Source of the DNA: Pseudorasbora parva
Taxonomy: Eukaryota > Chordata > Actinopteri > Cypriniformes > Gobionidae
Length of the DNA: 64,000 nucleotides
Direction: 5' to 3'
Assembly (NCBI RefSeq): GCF_024679245.1
Contig: NC_090178.1
Span: 2,644,853-2,708,852, forward strand
How positions within the stretch are numbered: the first letter of the stretch is position 1; every line of letters starts with the position of its first letter. The position numbers were made by a program, and so were the translations under genes. Positions 51,401 to 61,605 of this stretch are shown piece by piece. A model generated the notes under the pieces. The model was not told where the DNA came from and searched no databases. It saw nothing but the letters and a program-made list of their open reading frames with translations.

Positions 51401-52611
51401 GATAGATGCAGTTTTATGATCGATAGATGCTCTTTTATGATGGATAGATGCACTTTTATGATGGATAGATGCACTTTTATGATCGATAGATGCACTTTTA
51501 ATATGGATAGATGCACTTTTATGATGGATAGATGCACTTTTATGATGGATAGATGCAGTTTTATGATCGATAGATGCTCTTTTATGATGGATAGATGCAC
51601 TTTTATGATGGATAGATGCACTTTTATGATGGACAGATGCACTTTTATGATGGACAGATGCACTTTCATGATGGATAGATGCACTTTTATGATGGACAGA
51701 TGCTCTTTTATGATGGATAGATGCACTTTTATGATGGATAGATGCTCTTTTATGATGGATAGAGGGAGTTTTATGATGGATAGATGCTCTTTTATGATGG
51801 ATAGATGCACTTTTATGATGGATAGATGCACTTTTATGATGGATAGAGGGAGTTTCATGATGGATAGATGCAGTTTTATGATCGATAGATGCACTTTTAT
51901 GATGGATAGATGCACTTTTATGATGGATAGAGGGAGTTTTATGATGGATAGATGCACTTTTATGATGGATAGAGGGAGTTTTGTGATGGATAGATGCACT
52001 TTTATGATGGATAGATGGACTTTTATGATGGATAGAGGGAGTTTTATGATGGATGGATGCACTTTTATGATGGATAGATGCACTTTTATGATGGATGGAT
52101 GCACTTTTATGATGGACAGATGCACTTTTATGATGGACAGAAGCACTTTTATGATGGATAGATGCACTTTTATGATGGACTGATGCACTTTTATGATGGA
52201 CAGATGCACTTTTATGATGGATAAATGCACTTTTATGATGGATAGATGCAGTTTTATGATCGATAGATGCTCTTTTATGATGGATAGATGCACTTTTATG
52301 ATGGATAGATGCAGTTTTATGATCGATAGATGCACTTTTAATATGGATAGATGCACTTTTATGATGGACAGATGCACTTTTATGATGGATAGATGCACTT
52401 TATAATGGACAGATCCACTTTTATGATAGATAAATGCACTTTAATGGCTTTCAAAAATGACCCAATAATTCACTCCCATTGTGAAGCTTGGATTAACCAG
52501 GAGTTTTGTGAATATAACTCCAATTGTTTTGGTCTGAAAGAAGAATGTCATGCACATGGCTTGAGGGAGATAAATCATGAACTGATTTTCATTTTTAGCT
52601 GAACTGTCCCT
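48494..52611. mobile_element. TTAA element hosting the 21-bp array
   Basis: The ends AGGGAAAGTTCACCCAAAAA and TTTTTAGCTGAACTGTCCCT are flanked by TTAA (48490-48493 and 52612-52615). Flanking element text (CCCTCAAGCCGTCC, CACTTCAGAAGGCCTTT on the left; CAATAATTCACTCCCATTGT, GTCTGAAAGAAGAATGTCAT on the right) matches the element at 57233-58234 in eomes, which has no array. The whole 3.8-kb array thus sits inside one transposon. Confidence 0.92.
48650..52440. repeat. 21-bp minisatellite, about 180 copies
   Basis: Unit ATGATGGATAGATGCACTTT plus T (21 bp). Variants are GGACAGATG, GGACTGATG, ATAGAGGGAG, GATGCTC and ATGATCGATAG. Since 21 is a multiple of three, several frames stay open on both strands, giving false proteins of up to 1267 residues made of 7-residue repeats. 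Variant patterns show higher-order copies: TAGAGGGAGT at 50731 and 51760 (1029 bp, 49 units) and the GACAGAAGCAC variant at about 51298 and 52138 (840 bp, 40 units). It ends 360 bp before the inferred first exon of eomes. Confidence 0.97.
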
Positions 52612-52615
52612 TTAA

Positions 52616-52961
52616 TGCATGTCGATGTTGTTTTGAGTTTACTTGAGACTAAATATAAACTTTTGGTTAATTTAAAGCAGCTTTAGATGTTTGAAATCAA
52701 CATAAAATGCTAGAGAAAGCAGGCATTTAAGACTTTTATGGTTGCTGAAGCAGAGCGCGTGAGGCGTAATAACGCGTGAAGTATCGGTAGGAGGCGCTAT
52801 GGAGTCGCGTCAATAAATCCAGCAGCATCCCAGGTGCCTCAGTCAGTCAATCGGTCAGTCATTCAGTCGGGTTTACCTCCATCACGAGCCTTCTTTACCG
52901 CTTCAAGTCTGAATGCAAGCGCGCTTCACCTGAATCTGTGGAGGAAATGGAGATGAAACTG
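52616..52961 (+). promoter_or_regulatory. eomes: Inferred eomes promoter and 5' UTR exon
   Basis: GC content rises here, with CpGs at AACGCGTGAAG and GAGTCGCGTC. A strong splice donor, AAACTG|GTGAGT, follows 52961, and a strong acceptor, CTGTCGTTCGCAG, ends at 54217. The exon start is not visible; no TATA box is clear. The last 15 bases, ATG...CTG (52947-52961), spell MEMKL. Joined to 54218 they meet TGA at once, so in this model the exon is non-coding apart from a 5-codon upstream ORF. Confidence 0.55.
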
Positions 52962-54217
52962 GTGAGTTATTGATCTCCTGATGCTTTATGTTATTTGACG
53001 CTTCGTTGTATTTTCTATAGCCTATTAGCCTATGAACTGACAGTCAAACAACTTTAACCCCTCAGGAGAACAATACATAACAGTGACAGATGATTGAATA
53101 GTTATTAATATTGCCTAGGACAAACTGAAGCCAGACAGTCGTTGTCAAAAAGATAAAACCTAGAGTATAAAAATAAGAATTAGAAAACGTTCGCGTTTTA
53201 CACACAACGCAACGTTTTTGAAAAAATATACTAACCTAATAAAAACATTCTTAAAATTGTCTCGAAAAAACTCGAAAAGAAATTACATTAACGCGTCATT
53301 CAAATAAATAGGCTATTTAAAAAAAAAGGCTACACATTTGTCTTAACACAAATCTGTGCATTTCCAATCATGTTTAATATAACTTCATTTTTAAAGATTA
53401 ATAAACGCTAGCTACTTTATAGACATAAATGTTTTTGATCAACCATTAATGCTAAAAATCGAAAACATGTTTATTATTTAAATTACACAATTAGCCTATT
53501 TTAAAATTATAAAGTTATGCGTTTATATTTCAAACATTGTTATCTTTCTAAATATATGTTTGTATGTCTGAAATAAAATATAAAGTAGGTTGATTGGGAC
53601 ATTTAGGCTATTCACAGTCATCTCGACGGTGCAATGAGTCTCAGTAAACCTGAATTCACCCTAAAGTTTTATCGTTTGTGATTGCAAACTCTTTATTATT
53701 TGTTTCTTCGATTAAATCCATCATACGAGGAGATTTGAACTGGAGAATAAATATAAAGCGAAGACTAACCAGATAATGATAGTGACATAACATATTTCAT
53801 TAACAATTTATTTATGAATGCTGATAAAAGATAAGCTGCACATTTTAGACATTAAAAAAATGATAGGTGGTTTTGGAAAATATGAGATATGTTTTACGAA
53901 CGAATAAAATATAGGCTACCATGGCGAATTAAATAGTGCGTTAAATTTGATAGCTAATGTAGAATTAAAACAAATACGCGTTCAGTTAGATATGCCTAAA
54001 TCGTTTTATTTTATGTTTTTAATTGCCATATTTGTTTGCTAGGCTATAAGATCCATGAACAAACCGTTTCACTTTGTTCTTAATCTGCGACAAATGCGTT
54101 TAAAATCAAAACATCAAAACGACCTATAGAAACAATAATTGCGTGTATAATAGGATAATATCTAATATTATTCTCGTAGGCTATATTTTATTAACACATT
54201 CATTCTGTCGTTCGCAG
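52962..54217 (+). other. eomes: Putative eomes intron 1
   Basis: AT-rich, GT...AG bounded. About 53593-53655 holds a remnant of the GATTGGGACA hairpin repeat also present at 29.03 kb. Nothing else was recognised. Confidence 0.55.
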
Positions 54218-54298
54218 TGATGCCGAGACGCGCGACAGTAACTGCCGGAGATCGAATTAATAAACTTCAGGATTCGGATCAAGAAATCGGGTCCGAAC

Positions 54299-54795
54299 AT
54301 GCCCGGGGAAGGATCCGGTTCTGCGCTGGACGACGGGAAAGTTTCACCGATCATCTGTGAAGATGAACTGATGAGCAGCGGCCGGTACATACTCGACGGG
54401 CTCGGGTCTAATCGATACTTCATGATGGGCGCGACGCAGCAAACGCAGGACAGTTCGAGTCCGTGTTCCTTGTTTCCGTACACGGGCCAAACGGGAGGCG
54501 TGTACGCCGGTTCGGACGGATCGCGCTACGCGGCGTCGCTGCACTACGGCTCCGTGCTGCCGTCCGCGGGCTTTTGTCCGTCTCTGTGTGCGGGACGCGG
54601 CGAGTTCGGCACGGGCTATCAGTTCGGACACGGTTCTGGAAACACCTACCACTCGTATCAAGGCTCCGGGTCCGGGATCGGCTCCATGGCTCTTCCCGGA
54701 GCGGGACTCCGAGCTCAGGTGTATCTGTGCAACCGGCCGCTGTGGCTCAAGTTCCACCGGCACCAAACAGAGATGATCATCACCAAACAGGGCAG
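54299..54795 (+). CDS. eomes: Eomesodermin-type T-box factor, first coding exon
   Basis: The start ATG at 54299 is the first in-frame Met after a TAA about 60 bp upstream in the same exon. It opens MPGEGSGSALDDGKVSPIIC. The exon then shows EOMES-like landmarks: SSGRYILDGLGSNRYF (human RYSMDSLSSERYY), SPCSLFPY, YGSVLPSAGFCPSLCAGRGE, and the start of the T-box, RAQVYLCNRPLWLKFHRHQT (residues 138-157). T-box residues LCNRPLWLKFH favour EOMES over TBR1 (CNRALWLKFH) and TBX21. EOMES is a nuclear activator of endoderm, mesoderm, neurogenic and cytotoxic lymphocyte programmes. The N-terminal region before the T-box is about 137 residues, clearly shorter than in human. The exon is CpG-rich and ends in AG|GTGAGC. 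Confidence 0.95.
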
Positions 54796-55679
54796 GTGAG
54801 CGCGACCCAAGCGGCAATTCAATAAATACATCTATTATTATTATAACTAGCCTAGATCTAGTTTTACTTAGACTAAATGAAGGCTACTACACTCTAAAAA
54901 TGCTGGTCTGTTTCAACCGTTGTTTGGGTAGATATGGAAAAAAACGTTTAATTTAAAAATTTAAACCAACGGTCAGTTTTGCTTGTATCTGGACCAAACA
55001 CCGGTTGGAAAAACCAAGCTTTTTTTCTTTTTTTTCTTTTTTTTTTTTAGAAGGCCTAATCCTACATTTTTAGGCTTGGGCAAAATTACAAATTATTTGT
55101 TTTAATTGTAAATAATTGCGAATATACTGTAGGTCAATGTAATATAAAAAGTCTTATAACTAAACCAATAAACAAAAAACGTTCGCGAACAGTAGCGCCT
55201 AAGTCCTGCCTATGGCCTATTGTCATAAACATTATTTAGCAATGTGTATATATATAAAAGAAGGTTTGTTTTTTATTTATATTATTTATTTATTTTAAAC
55301 TGCATTGACCAGAAACAGGGGATCCAAAAGACAATTCAGGTCAAATTAAACAATATAGATGTTTGTTTTTAAAAGTGATTCTTAAAATAGAAGTTATTAG
55401 CCTACATTTATGGAGTCAGTGCTTTTATCCAACACGACTTACAAAAGATGAATAAAACACTCAAAGAGCCAGCAATCGTAGCCTACCAGGTTTATTAGAC
55501 AACCAGCTAGAGATGAGAATAAATGAAGATAATAATTGTATTATTATTATTGTTGTCATTATGTATTTGCGAGTGCATTGGTTTGAGACACACCTGAAAA
55601 CTGCATCCGCAATTTTGATTCATTCAGAGTAGGCTATATGGCAGAAGAATGATTTGTGTTTTTAATTTCTGCACATCAG
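54796..55679 (+). other. eomes: eomes intron 2
   Basis: GT...AG bounded. It contains a partial MITE (ACACTCTAAAAATGCTGG at about 54890) and a long T-rich tract ending in AG at about 55019-55051, a strong-looking but apparently unused acceptor. Confidence 0.85.
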
Positions 55680-55834
55680 GCGGATGTTCCCTTTCCTCAG
55701 TTTCAATATTACCGGCCTGAACCTGACGACGCATTATAACGTGTTTGTGGAGATAGTTTTAGCGGACCCGAACCACTGGAGATTCCAGGGCGGGAAATGG
55801 GTCACGTGCGGGAAAGCCGACAATAACATGCAAG
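55680..55834 (+). CDS. eomes: eomes T-box exon 2
   Basis: Encodes [20 protein letters not shown], then [20 protein letters not shown] and [11 protein letters not shown]. The GKADNNMQG text is the EOMES form; TBR1 has GKADTNVQG and TBX21 a more diverged one. The acceptor CACATCAG and donor GTATGG give phases that join the neighbours exactly (AG|G and CAAG|GG). DNA-binding core of the T-box. Confidence 0.95.
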
Positions 55835-55912
55835 GTATGGCAGAACCCCAATGAAATGCTGTAATTATTATTACTCTGATGATTATTAAGCTGTTGTGTT
55901 TTATTATTTTAG

Positions 55913-56034
55913 GGAATAAGATTTATGTCCACCCGGAGTCGCCGAACACAGGCGCTCATTGGATGAGACAAGAGATCTCTTTCGGAAAACTGAAACTAAC
56001 AAACAACAAAGGAGCAAATACCAACACGGCACAG
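55913..56034 (+). CDS. eomes: eomes T-box exon 3
   Basis: Encodes [20 protein letters not shown], then [21 protein letters not shown]. The [18 protein letters not shown] stretch is the hallmark of the Tbr1/Eomes/Tbx21 subfamily. The intron before it is only 78 bp. The donor GTGAAC is weaker than consensus. Confidence 0.95.
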
Positions 56035-57012
56035 GTGAACAATATGCATTTACTTTAAGAGCAGAACAAATGGCTACACTCTAAAAATTGCTGGGTTAAA
56101 AACAACCCAAGTTGGGCTGAAAATGGACAAACCCAGAAATTGGGTTGTTTGAATATAGGTTCAAACATCCCAATTTCTGGGTGTGTCCATTTTCAACCCA
56201 ACCCAAGCATTTTTTAGAGGGATGCTTTAATAATTTCATTACATTATAGATTTAAAGCATCATAAGTTTAGGTTAGATGCTACATCAGTGTTATTCACCT
56301 ATGATTGTCTTGGATTTTAGGGATATGTTATGTTTATACAAAATGCTGGGTTAAAAACAACCCAAGTTGGGTTGAAAATGGACATACCCAGCGATTGGGT
56401 TGTGTTAACCAAGCAATTAGGTTGTTTTAAGCAAACATTTAACCCAACCGCTGGGTTAAAACAACCCAATTGCAGTTTTTTTTAACTTGTGTTGTTTTTA
56501 ATCCAGCATTTTTTAGAGTGTAAATATAACATATCTCTAAAATCTAAGAAAAGCAGAGCTGAATTACACTGATGTAGCATCTAACCTAAACTTCTGATGC
56601 TTTAAATCTATACACTCTAAAAAATGCTGGGTTGTTTTAACCCAATGTTGGGTCAAATATGGACTAACCCAGCAATTGGGATATTTTAACCCTGCGGTTG
56701 GGTTAAATATTTGCTTAAGACAAACCAATCGCTGGTTTAAAACAACCCAATTGCTGGGTTAGTCCATATTTGACTCAACATTGGGTTGTTTTACCCAGAA
56801 TTTTTTAGAGTGTAATGTTGTTTTTAACCCTGCATTTTTAGAGTGTGTTTAAAAGCAGGGATATTGTTATGTTTAGGTTTAGAGGCAGGGATATGGTTAG
56901 GACAAAATTGTCTAACGGGGAATGTTTTCCATGATCCAGATTGAAAGTTTGAAAGCTTTGTTGATTTGAAAATACGGTGCAGTTATTAGGTTTAATTGTG
57001 TCTCCAAATCAG
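56035..57012 (+). other. eomes: eomes intron 4 (between T-box exons 3 and 4), hairpin-rich
   Basis: Dominated by three TGGGTT-type MITE copies and an inverted duplication described separately. The last 150 bp are ordinary intron with acceptor CTCCAAATCAG. Confidence 0.9.
56075..56815. repeat. Triple MITE in a palindromic layout
   Basis: MITE copies at about 56075-56218, 56336-56522 and 56612-56813 have ACACTCTAAAAA(A/T)TGCTGGG ends and palindromic GGGTTAAAACAACCCA cores. The spacers at about 56249-56340 and 56519-56610 are inverted copies of each other (AAAGCATCATAAGTTTAGGT versus ACCTAAACTTCTGATGCTTT). The full 740 bp could fold on itself. The core matches the 22-bp minisatellite at 14.3 kb. 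Confidence 0.85.
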
Positions 57013-57171
57013 ATGATTGTCCTTCAGTCTCTACACAAGTACCAGCCGAGGCTTCACATCGTTGAAGTGTCAGACGACGGGACGGAAAGCGTGGGACGAG
57101 ACTCGAAGACTCAGATCTTCAGCTTCCCGGAGAACCAGTTCATCGCGGTTACGGCTTATCAGAATACTGAT
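57013..57171 (+). CDS. eomes: eomes T-box exon 4
   Basis: Encodes [20 protein letters not shown], then [20 protein letters not shown] and [13 protein letters not shown]. The first and last parts are the invariant subfamily core. The middle ([15 protein letters not shown]) departs from the usual EOMES TEDG(V)EDLN..SKTQ, which suggests the faster-evolving of the two teleost paralogs. Donor GTAAAG. Confidence 0.95.
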
Positions 57172-57232
57172 GTAAAGTCTTTCTTTTCACTGTAAAAAAA
57201 AAAAAAAAAAAAAAAAAGTTGCTGCCTTTAAA

Positions 57233-58234
57233 GGGATAGTTCACCCAAAAATTAAAATTACCCTGTGATTTACTCCCCCTCAAGCCATAGGTGTATGACA
57301 ATAAGAGTTGTCCTATATATAATAGGGGTCAAGATTTTGAAGGCCAAAAAAGTGGATCATAATGCATACGGCTCCAGGTGTTAATAAAGTCCTTCTGAAG
57401 CACAGAATCTTTATAATTTTCCACATTTCTCTTTGTGACTGGTGTCTTGTTTTGCTCTTTCCTCTTCGCTTACACATTTGTCAGTCTGTCATGACTTTGG
57501 TCAGTGGTCACTTCTTCACCAAAACTACCGTAAGCCAGTGATCAGTTTATAAAGTTATAAATATGGATATTTTTCTTCACTTCAGAAGGCCTTTATTAAC
57601 CCCCCAGAGCCGTATGGATTACCTTTACGGTGGAGGGATGGACTTTTTTGGCCTTCAAAATCTCGACCCCCATTCACTCCCATTATAAAGCTTGGAAGAG
57701 CCAGGACAATTTTTTTATATAACCCGACTGTGTTGGACTGAAAGAAGAAAGTCATATAGACCTAGGATGGCTTGAGGGAGAGTAAATCATTGGGTGGTTT
57801 AATAGGCTATATAAAACAATGGACACAGTGTCTGTGACGTCATCCGTCACCAGGTTTCTGAAGAGCATTTTTGAAGCCCAAAGTGGGCAAAACCAGCTGC
57901 GGCAATCCACCTGTCACTCAAGTGGCCACACCCTTAATTATGCAAAACTTTAAGGCTTTATATAATGTAAACGGATGAGTTATAAAAAAATTCACCCCCC
58001 TCACAGTCATCACGAAGGCCAAAATCAGCCGTATAGACCAAAACCACAATTTGTCCCAGACTTTAACCATGTTTTATTCTGCTGTAAAGTTGGGAATTTT
58101 AACATGAGGCTCAATGAGATTCTGCTCCTTCTGGCCAGTCGAGGAATTGCAGGTTAAGCTACTTCTGTATTGGCTTCAACAGAAAATGGAAGGTTGCCGT
58201 TTGGGTAATTTTCATTTTTGGGAGAACTATCCCT
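57233..58234. mobile_element. Foldback TTAA element (array-free relative)
   Basis: The ends AGGGATAGTTCACCCAAAAA and TTTTTGGGAGAACTATCCCT are inverted repeats, with TTAA on the left (57229-57232) and a mutated TTAG-like right flank. Internal text AGAAGGCCTTTATTAACCCC, then TACCTTTACGGTGGAGGGAT and GGACTTTTTTGGCCTTC, corresponds to the position occupied by the 21-bp array in the relative at 48.5 kb. No transposase. Confidence 0.88.
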
Positions 58235-58351
58235 TAGAATTTTTTAGTATGTTTAAGTCATTTAAACTTAAATGACATTAAACTGACTTAAAAAATAATT
58301 AAATCTAGTATAACTTACAAAAAAGTTGCTTCAATTATTTTTATAAGTTAA

Positions 58352-58721
58352 AGGTGCAGTGTGTAAGTTTTAGTGATATCTAGCGATGAGGTTGTAAATT
58401 GCACTCACCTCTCCCTTTTGAAGCACATAGAGAAGCTACGGTGGCCGACACAGGACAAAGATGTCATCTGAGAGAGCAGAGAGTGATTAGTGCTCTGTAG
58501 AGAAGTTTGGCCTTTAAGGACCACCATAGAAACATGGCGGCACAAAATGGCTGCTTGCCTGTAAGGGGACCTGTGGTGTGTGTAGATAGAAATGGCTCAT
58601 TCTAAGGTCATAAAATCATAACACCTCATTATGTTAGGTCTTTATACACCTGAAAAAATAGTTATGAATATTATATTGCATTTCTGTCAATAGAGCCTCA
58701 TAAATACTACACACTGCACCT
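58352..58721. mobile_element. TTAA-type MITE
   Basis: The ends AGGTGCAGTGTGTAAGTTT and CTACACACTGCACCT are inverted repeats flanked by TTAA (58348-58351 and 58722-58725). Same end type as the nested copy at 30174 and the one at 38284. Confidence 0.88.
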
Positions 58722-58767
58722 TTAATCTTATTGAAGCATGAATAAAGATGTTGTGTCTTTCTTCTAG

Positions 58768-58829
58768 ATCACTCAACTCAAGATCGACCACAATCCTTTC
58801 GCGAAAGGCTTCAGAGATAATTATGATTC
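58768..58829 (+). CDS. eomes: eomes T-box exon 5 (last in window)
   Basis: Encodes ITQLKIDHNPFAKGFRDNYD plus the first two bases of a Ser codon, then donor GTGAGT. This is the end of the T-box (ITQLKIDHNPFAKGFR contacts DNA in the family). The C-terminal activation region, usually about half of the protein, must lie in exon(s) beyond 64000. The visible coding total is 995 nt (331 codons and two bases). Confidence 0.95.
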
Positions 58830-58875
58830 GTGAGTATGTGCATCACAGAGGTTTCGTACGGTGGCCCAGTAGTGC

Positions 58876-61500
58876 AGCCAACACAACGGAAACGAGCCAC
58901 AACACAATGAAATCGCTACAACACAACGAAAACGAGCCACAACACAATGAAATCGCTACAACACAACGAAAACGAGCCACAACACAATGAAATCGCAACA
59001 ACACAACGAAAACGAGCCACAACACAATGAAATCGCAACAACACAACGAAAATCGCCACAAAACAACGGAAACGAGCCACAACACAATGAAATCGCAACA
59101 ACACAACGAAAATCGCCAATGCACAATGAAATCGCTACAACACAACGAAAACGAGCCACAACACAATGAAATCGCAACAACACAACGAAAATCGCCACAA
59201 CACAACGGAAACGAGCCACAACACAATGAAATCGCTACAAAACAACGAAAACGAGCCACAACACAATGAAATCGCTACAACACAACGAAAATCACCACAA
59301 CACAATGAAATCGCTACAACACAACGAAAACGAGCCCCAACACAATGAAATCGCAACAACACAACGAAAATCGCCACAACACAACGGAAACGAGCCACAA
59401 CACAACGAAATCGCCACAACACAACGGAAACGAGCCACAACACAACGGAAACGCCACAGCACAACTAAATCGCCACAACACAACTAAAACGAGCCACAAC
59501 ACAACGAAATCGCCACAACACAATGAAAATCGTCACAACACAACGAAAACGGCACAACACAGCGAAATCGCCACAACACAGCAAAATCGTCACAACACAA
59601 CGAAATCGCCACAACACAGCGAAATCGCCACAACACAGCGAAAATCGCCACAACACAACGGAAACGAGCCACAACACAAAGGGAACCAGCCGCAACACAA
59701 TGAAATCGCCACAACACAACGGAAACGAGCCACAAAACAATAAAAAAAGGCCCAACACAACGAAATCGCCTCAACACAGAGAAATCGGCACAACACAACT
59801 AAATCGCCACAACACAACGAAATTGCCACAACGGAATCGCCACAACACAACGAAATCGCCACAACACAGCGAAATCGGCACAACACAGCGAAATCGGCAC
59901 AACAAAACGAAATCGCCACAACACAGCGAAATCGGCACAACAAAACGAAATCGCCACAACACAGCGAAATCGCCACAAAACAGCGAAATCGCCACAACAC
60001 AGCGAAATTGGCACAACAAAACGAAATCGCCACAACACAGCGAAATCGCCACAACACAGCAAAATCGCCACAACACAGCGAAATCGCCACAACACAGCGA
60101 AATCGCCACAACACAGCGAAATCGCCACAACACAGCAAAATCGCCACAACACAGCGAAATCGGCATAACACAACGAAATCGCCACAACACAACGAAATCG
60201 GCACAACACAACGAAATCGCCACAACACAGCGAAACCGCCACAACACAGAGAAATCGCCACAACACAACGAAATCGCCACAACATAGCGAAATTGCCAGA
60301 ACACAGCGAAATCAGCACAACACAACGAAATCGCCACAACACAGCGAAACCGCCACAACACAGCGAAATCGCCACAACACAACGAAATCGCCACAACATA
60401 GCGAAATTGCCACAACACAGCGAAATCGGCACAACAAAACGAAATTGCCCCAACACAGCGAAATCGGCACAGCACAACGAAATCGCCACAACTCAGCAAA
60501 ATCGGCACAACAAAGCGAAATCCCCAACAACATAGCGAAATTGCCACAACACAGCGAAATCAGCATAACACAACGAAATCGCCACAACACAACGAAATCG
60601 GCACAACACAACGAAATCGCCACAACACAGCGAAACCGCCACAACACAGCGAAATTGCCACAACACAGCGAAATTGCCACAACACAGCGAAATCGGCACA
60701 ACACAACGAAATCGCCACAACACAGCGAAATTGCCACAACATAGCGAAATTGCCACAACACAGCGAAATTGCCACAACACAGCGAAATCGGCACAACACA
60801 ACGAAATCGCCACAACACAGCGAAACCGCCACAACACAGCGAAATCGCGACAACACAACGAAATCGCCACAACACAACGAAATCGCCACAACATAGCGAA
60901 ATCGCCACAACACCGCGAAATCGGCACAACACAACGAAATCGCCACAACACAGCGAAACCGCCACAACACAGCGAAATCGCCACAACACAACGAAATCGC
61001 CACAACATAGCGAAATTGCCACAACACAGCGAAATCGGCACAACAAAACGAAATCGGCACAACACAGCGAAATCGGCACAACACAACGAAATCGACACAA
61101 CACAGCGAAATCGCCACAACACAGCGATATCGCCACAACAAAACGAAATCGCCACAATACAGCCAAATCGCCACAACACAGCAAAATCGCCACAACAAAA
61201 CGAAATCGCCACAACACAGCGAAATCGCCACAACAAAACTAAATCGCCACAACACAGCGAAATCGGCACAACACAACGAAATTGCCACAACACAGCGAAA
61301 TCGTCACAACACAGCAAAATCGCCACAACACAACGAAATCGCCACAACATAGCGAAATTGCCACAACACAGCGAAATCGGCACAACAAAACGAAATAGCC
61401 ACAACACAGCGAAATCGGCACAACACAACGAAATAGCCACAACACAGCGAAATCGCCACAACACAACGAAATCGCCACAACACCGCGAAAATTGCCGCAA
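58876..61500. repeat. 19-20-bp minisatellite in eomes intron, forward arm
   Basis: About 130 copies of GCCACAACACAGCGAAATC-type units. From 58880 to 59480 the units alternate in pairs (CACAACACAATGAAATCGCT then ACAACACAACGAAAACGAGC); beyond that 19-bp CGCCACAACACAGCGAAAT dominates, with AACATAGCGAAATTG variants recurring. Many false open frames on both strands. Confidence 0.95.
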
Positions 61501-61605
61501 GGGGGCTTTCGGAGTGCGGTAGAGTTAGTTTTCCTTGCCATTGTTCTATAGATTGGCCAGTCTTACAAAGATATAAACAATACGATCAGTTTTAATTCAA
61601 AAAAA

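Larger units (their letters stand above)
57172..58767 (+). other. eomes: eomes intron 5, transposon-filled
   Basis: Starts with an A23-type homopolymer at about 57197-57218 and contains two TTAA-type elements listed separately. The acceptor is TGTCTTTCTTCTAG. Confidence 0.9.

Noticed and set aside
48595..52398. 1267-residue minus-strand open frame of 7-residue repeats (and 627-residue and plus-strand relatives)
   Set aside because: The 21-bp unit is a multiple of three, so any stop-free frame stays open; several frames on both strands are open together, and no splice or start context supports a gene.
52947..52961. MEMKL as the true Eomes N-terminus
   Set aside because: The best acceptor places TGA directly after it; only a weak AG at 54250 would fuse it in frame. 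Kept as a possible upstream ORF.
54344..54817. 157-residue antisense frame over eomes exon
   Set aside because: Shadow of a GC-rich coding exon; no family resemblance and no splice context.
55019..55051. Strong T-tract plus AG as a splice acceptor in eomes
   Set aside because: Using it would not give a T-box continuation; the acceptor at 55679 joins in phase to RMFPFLSF.
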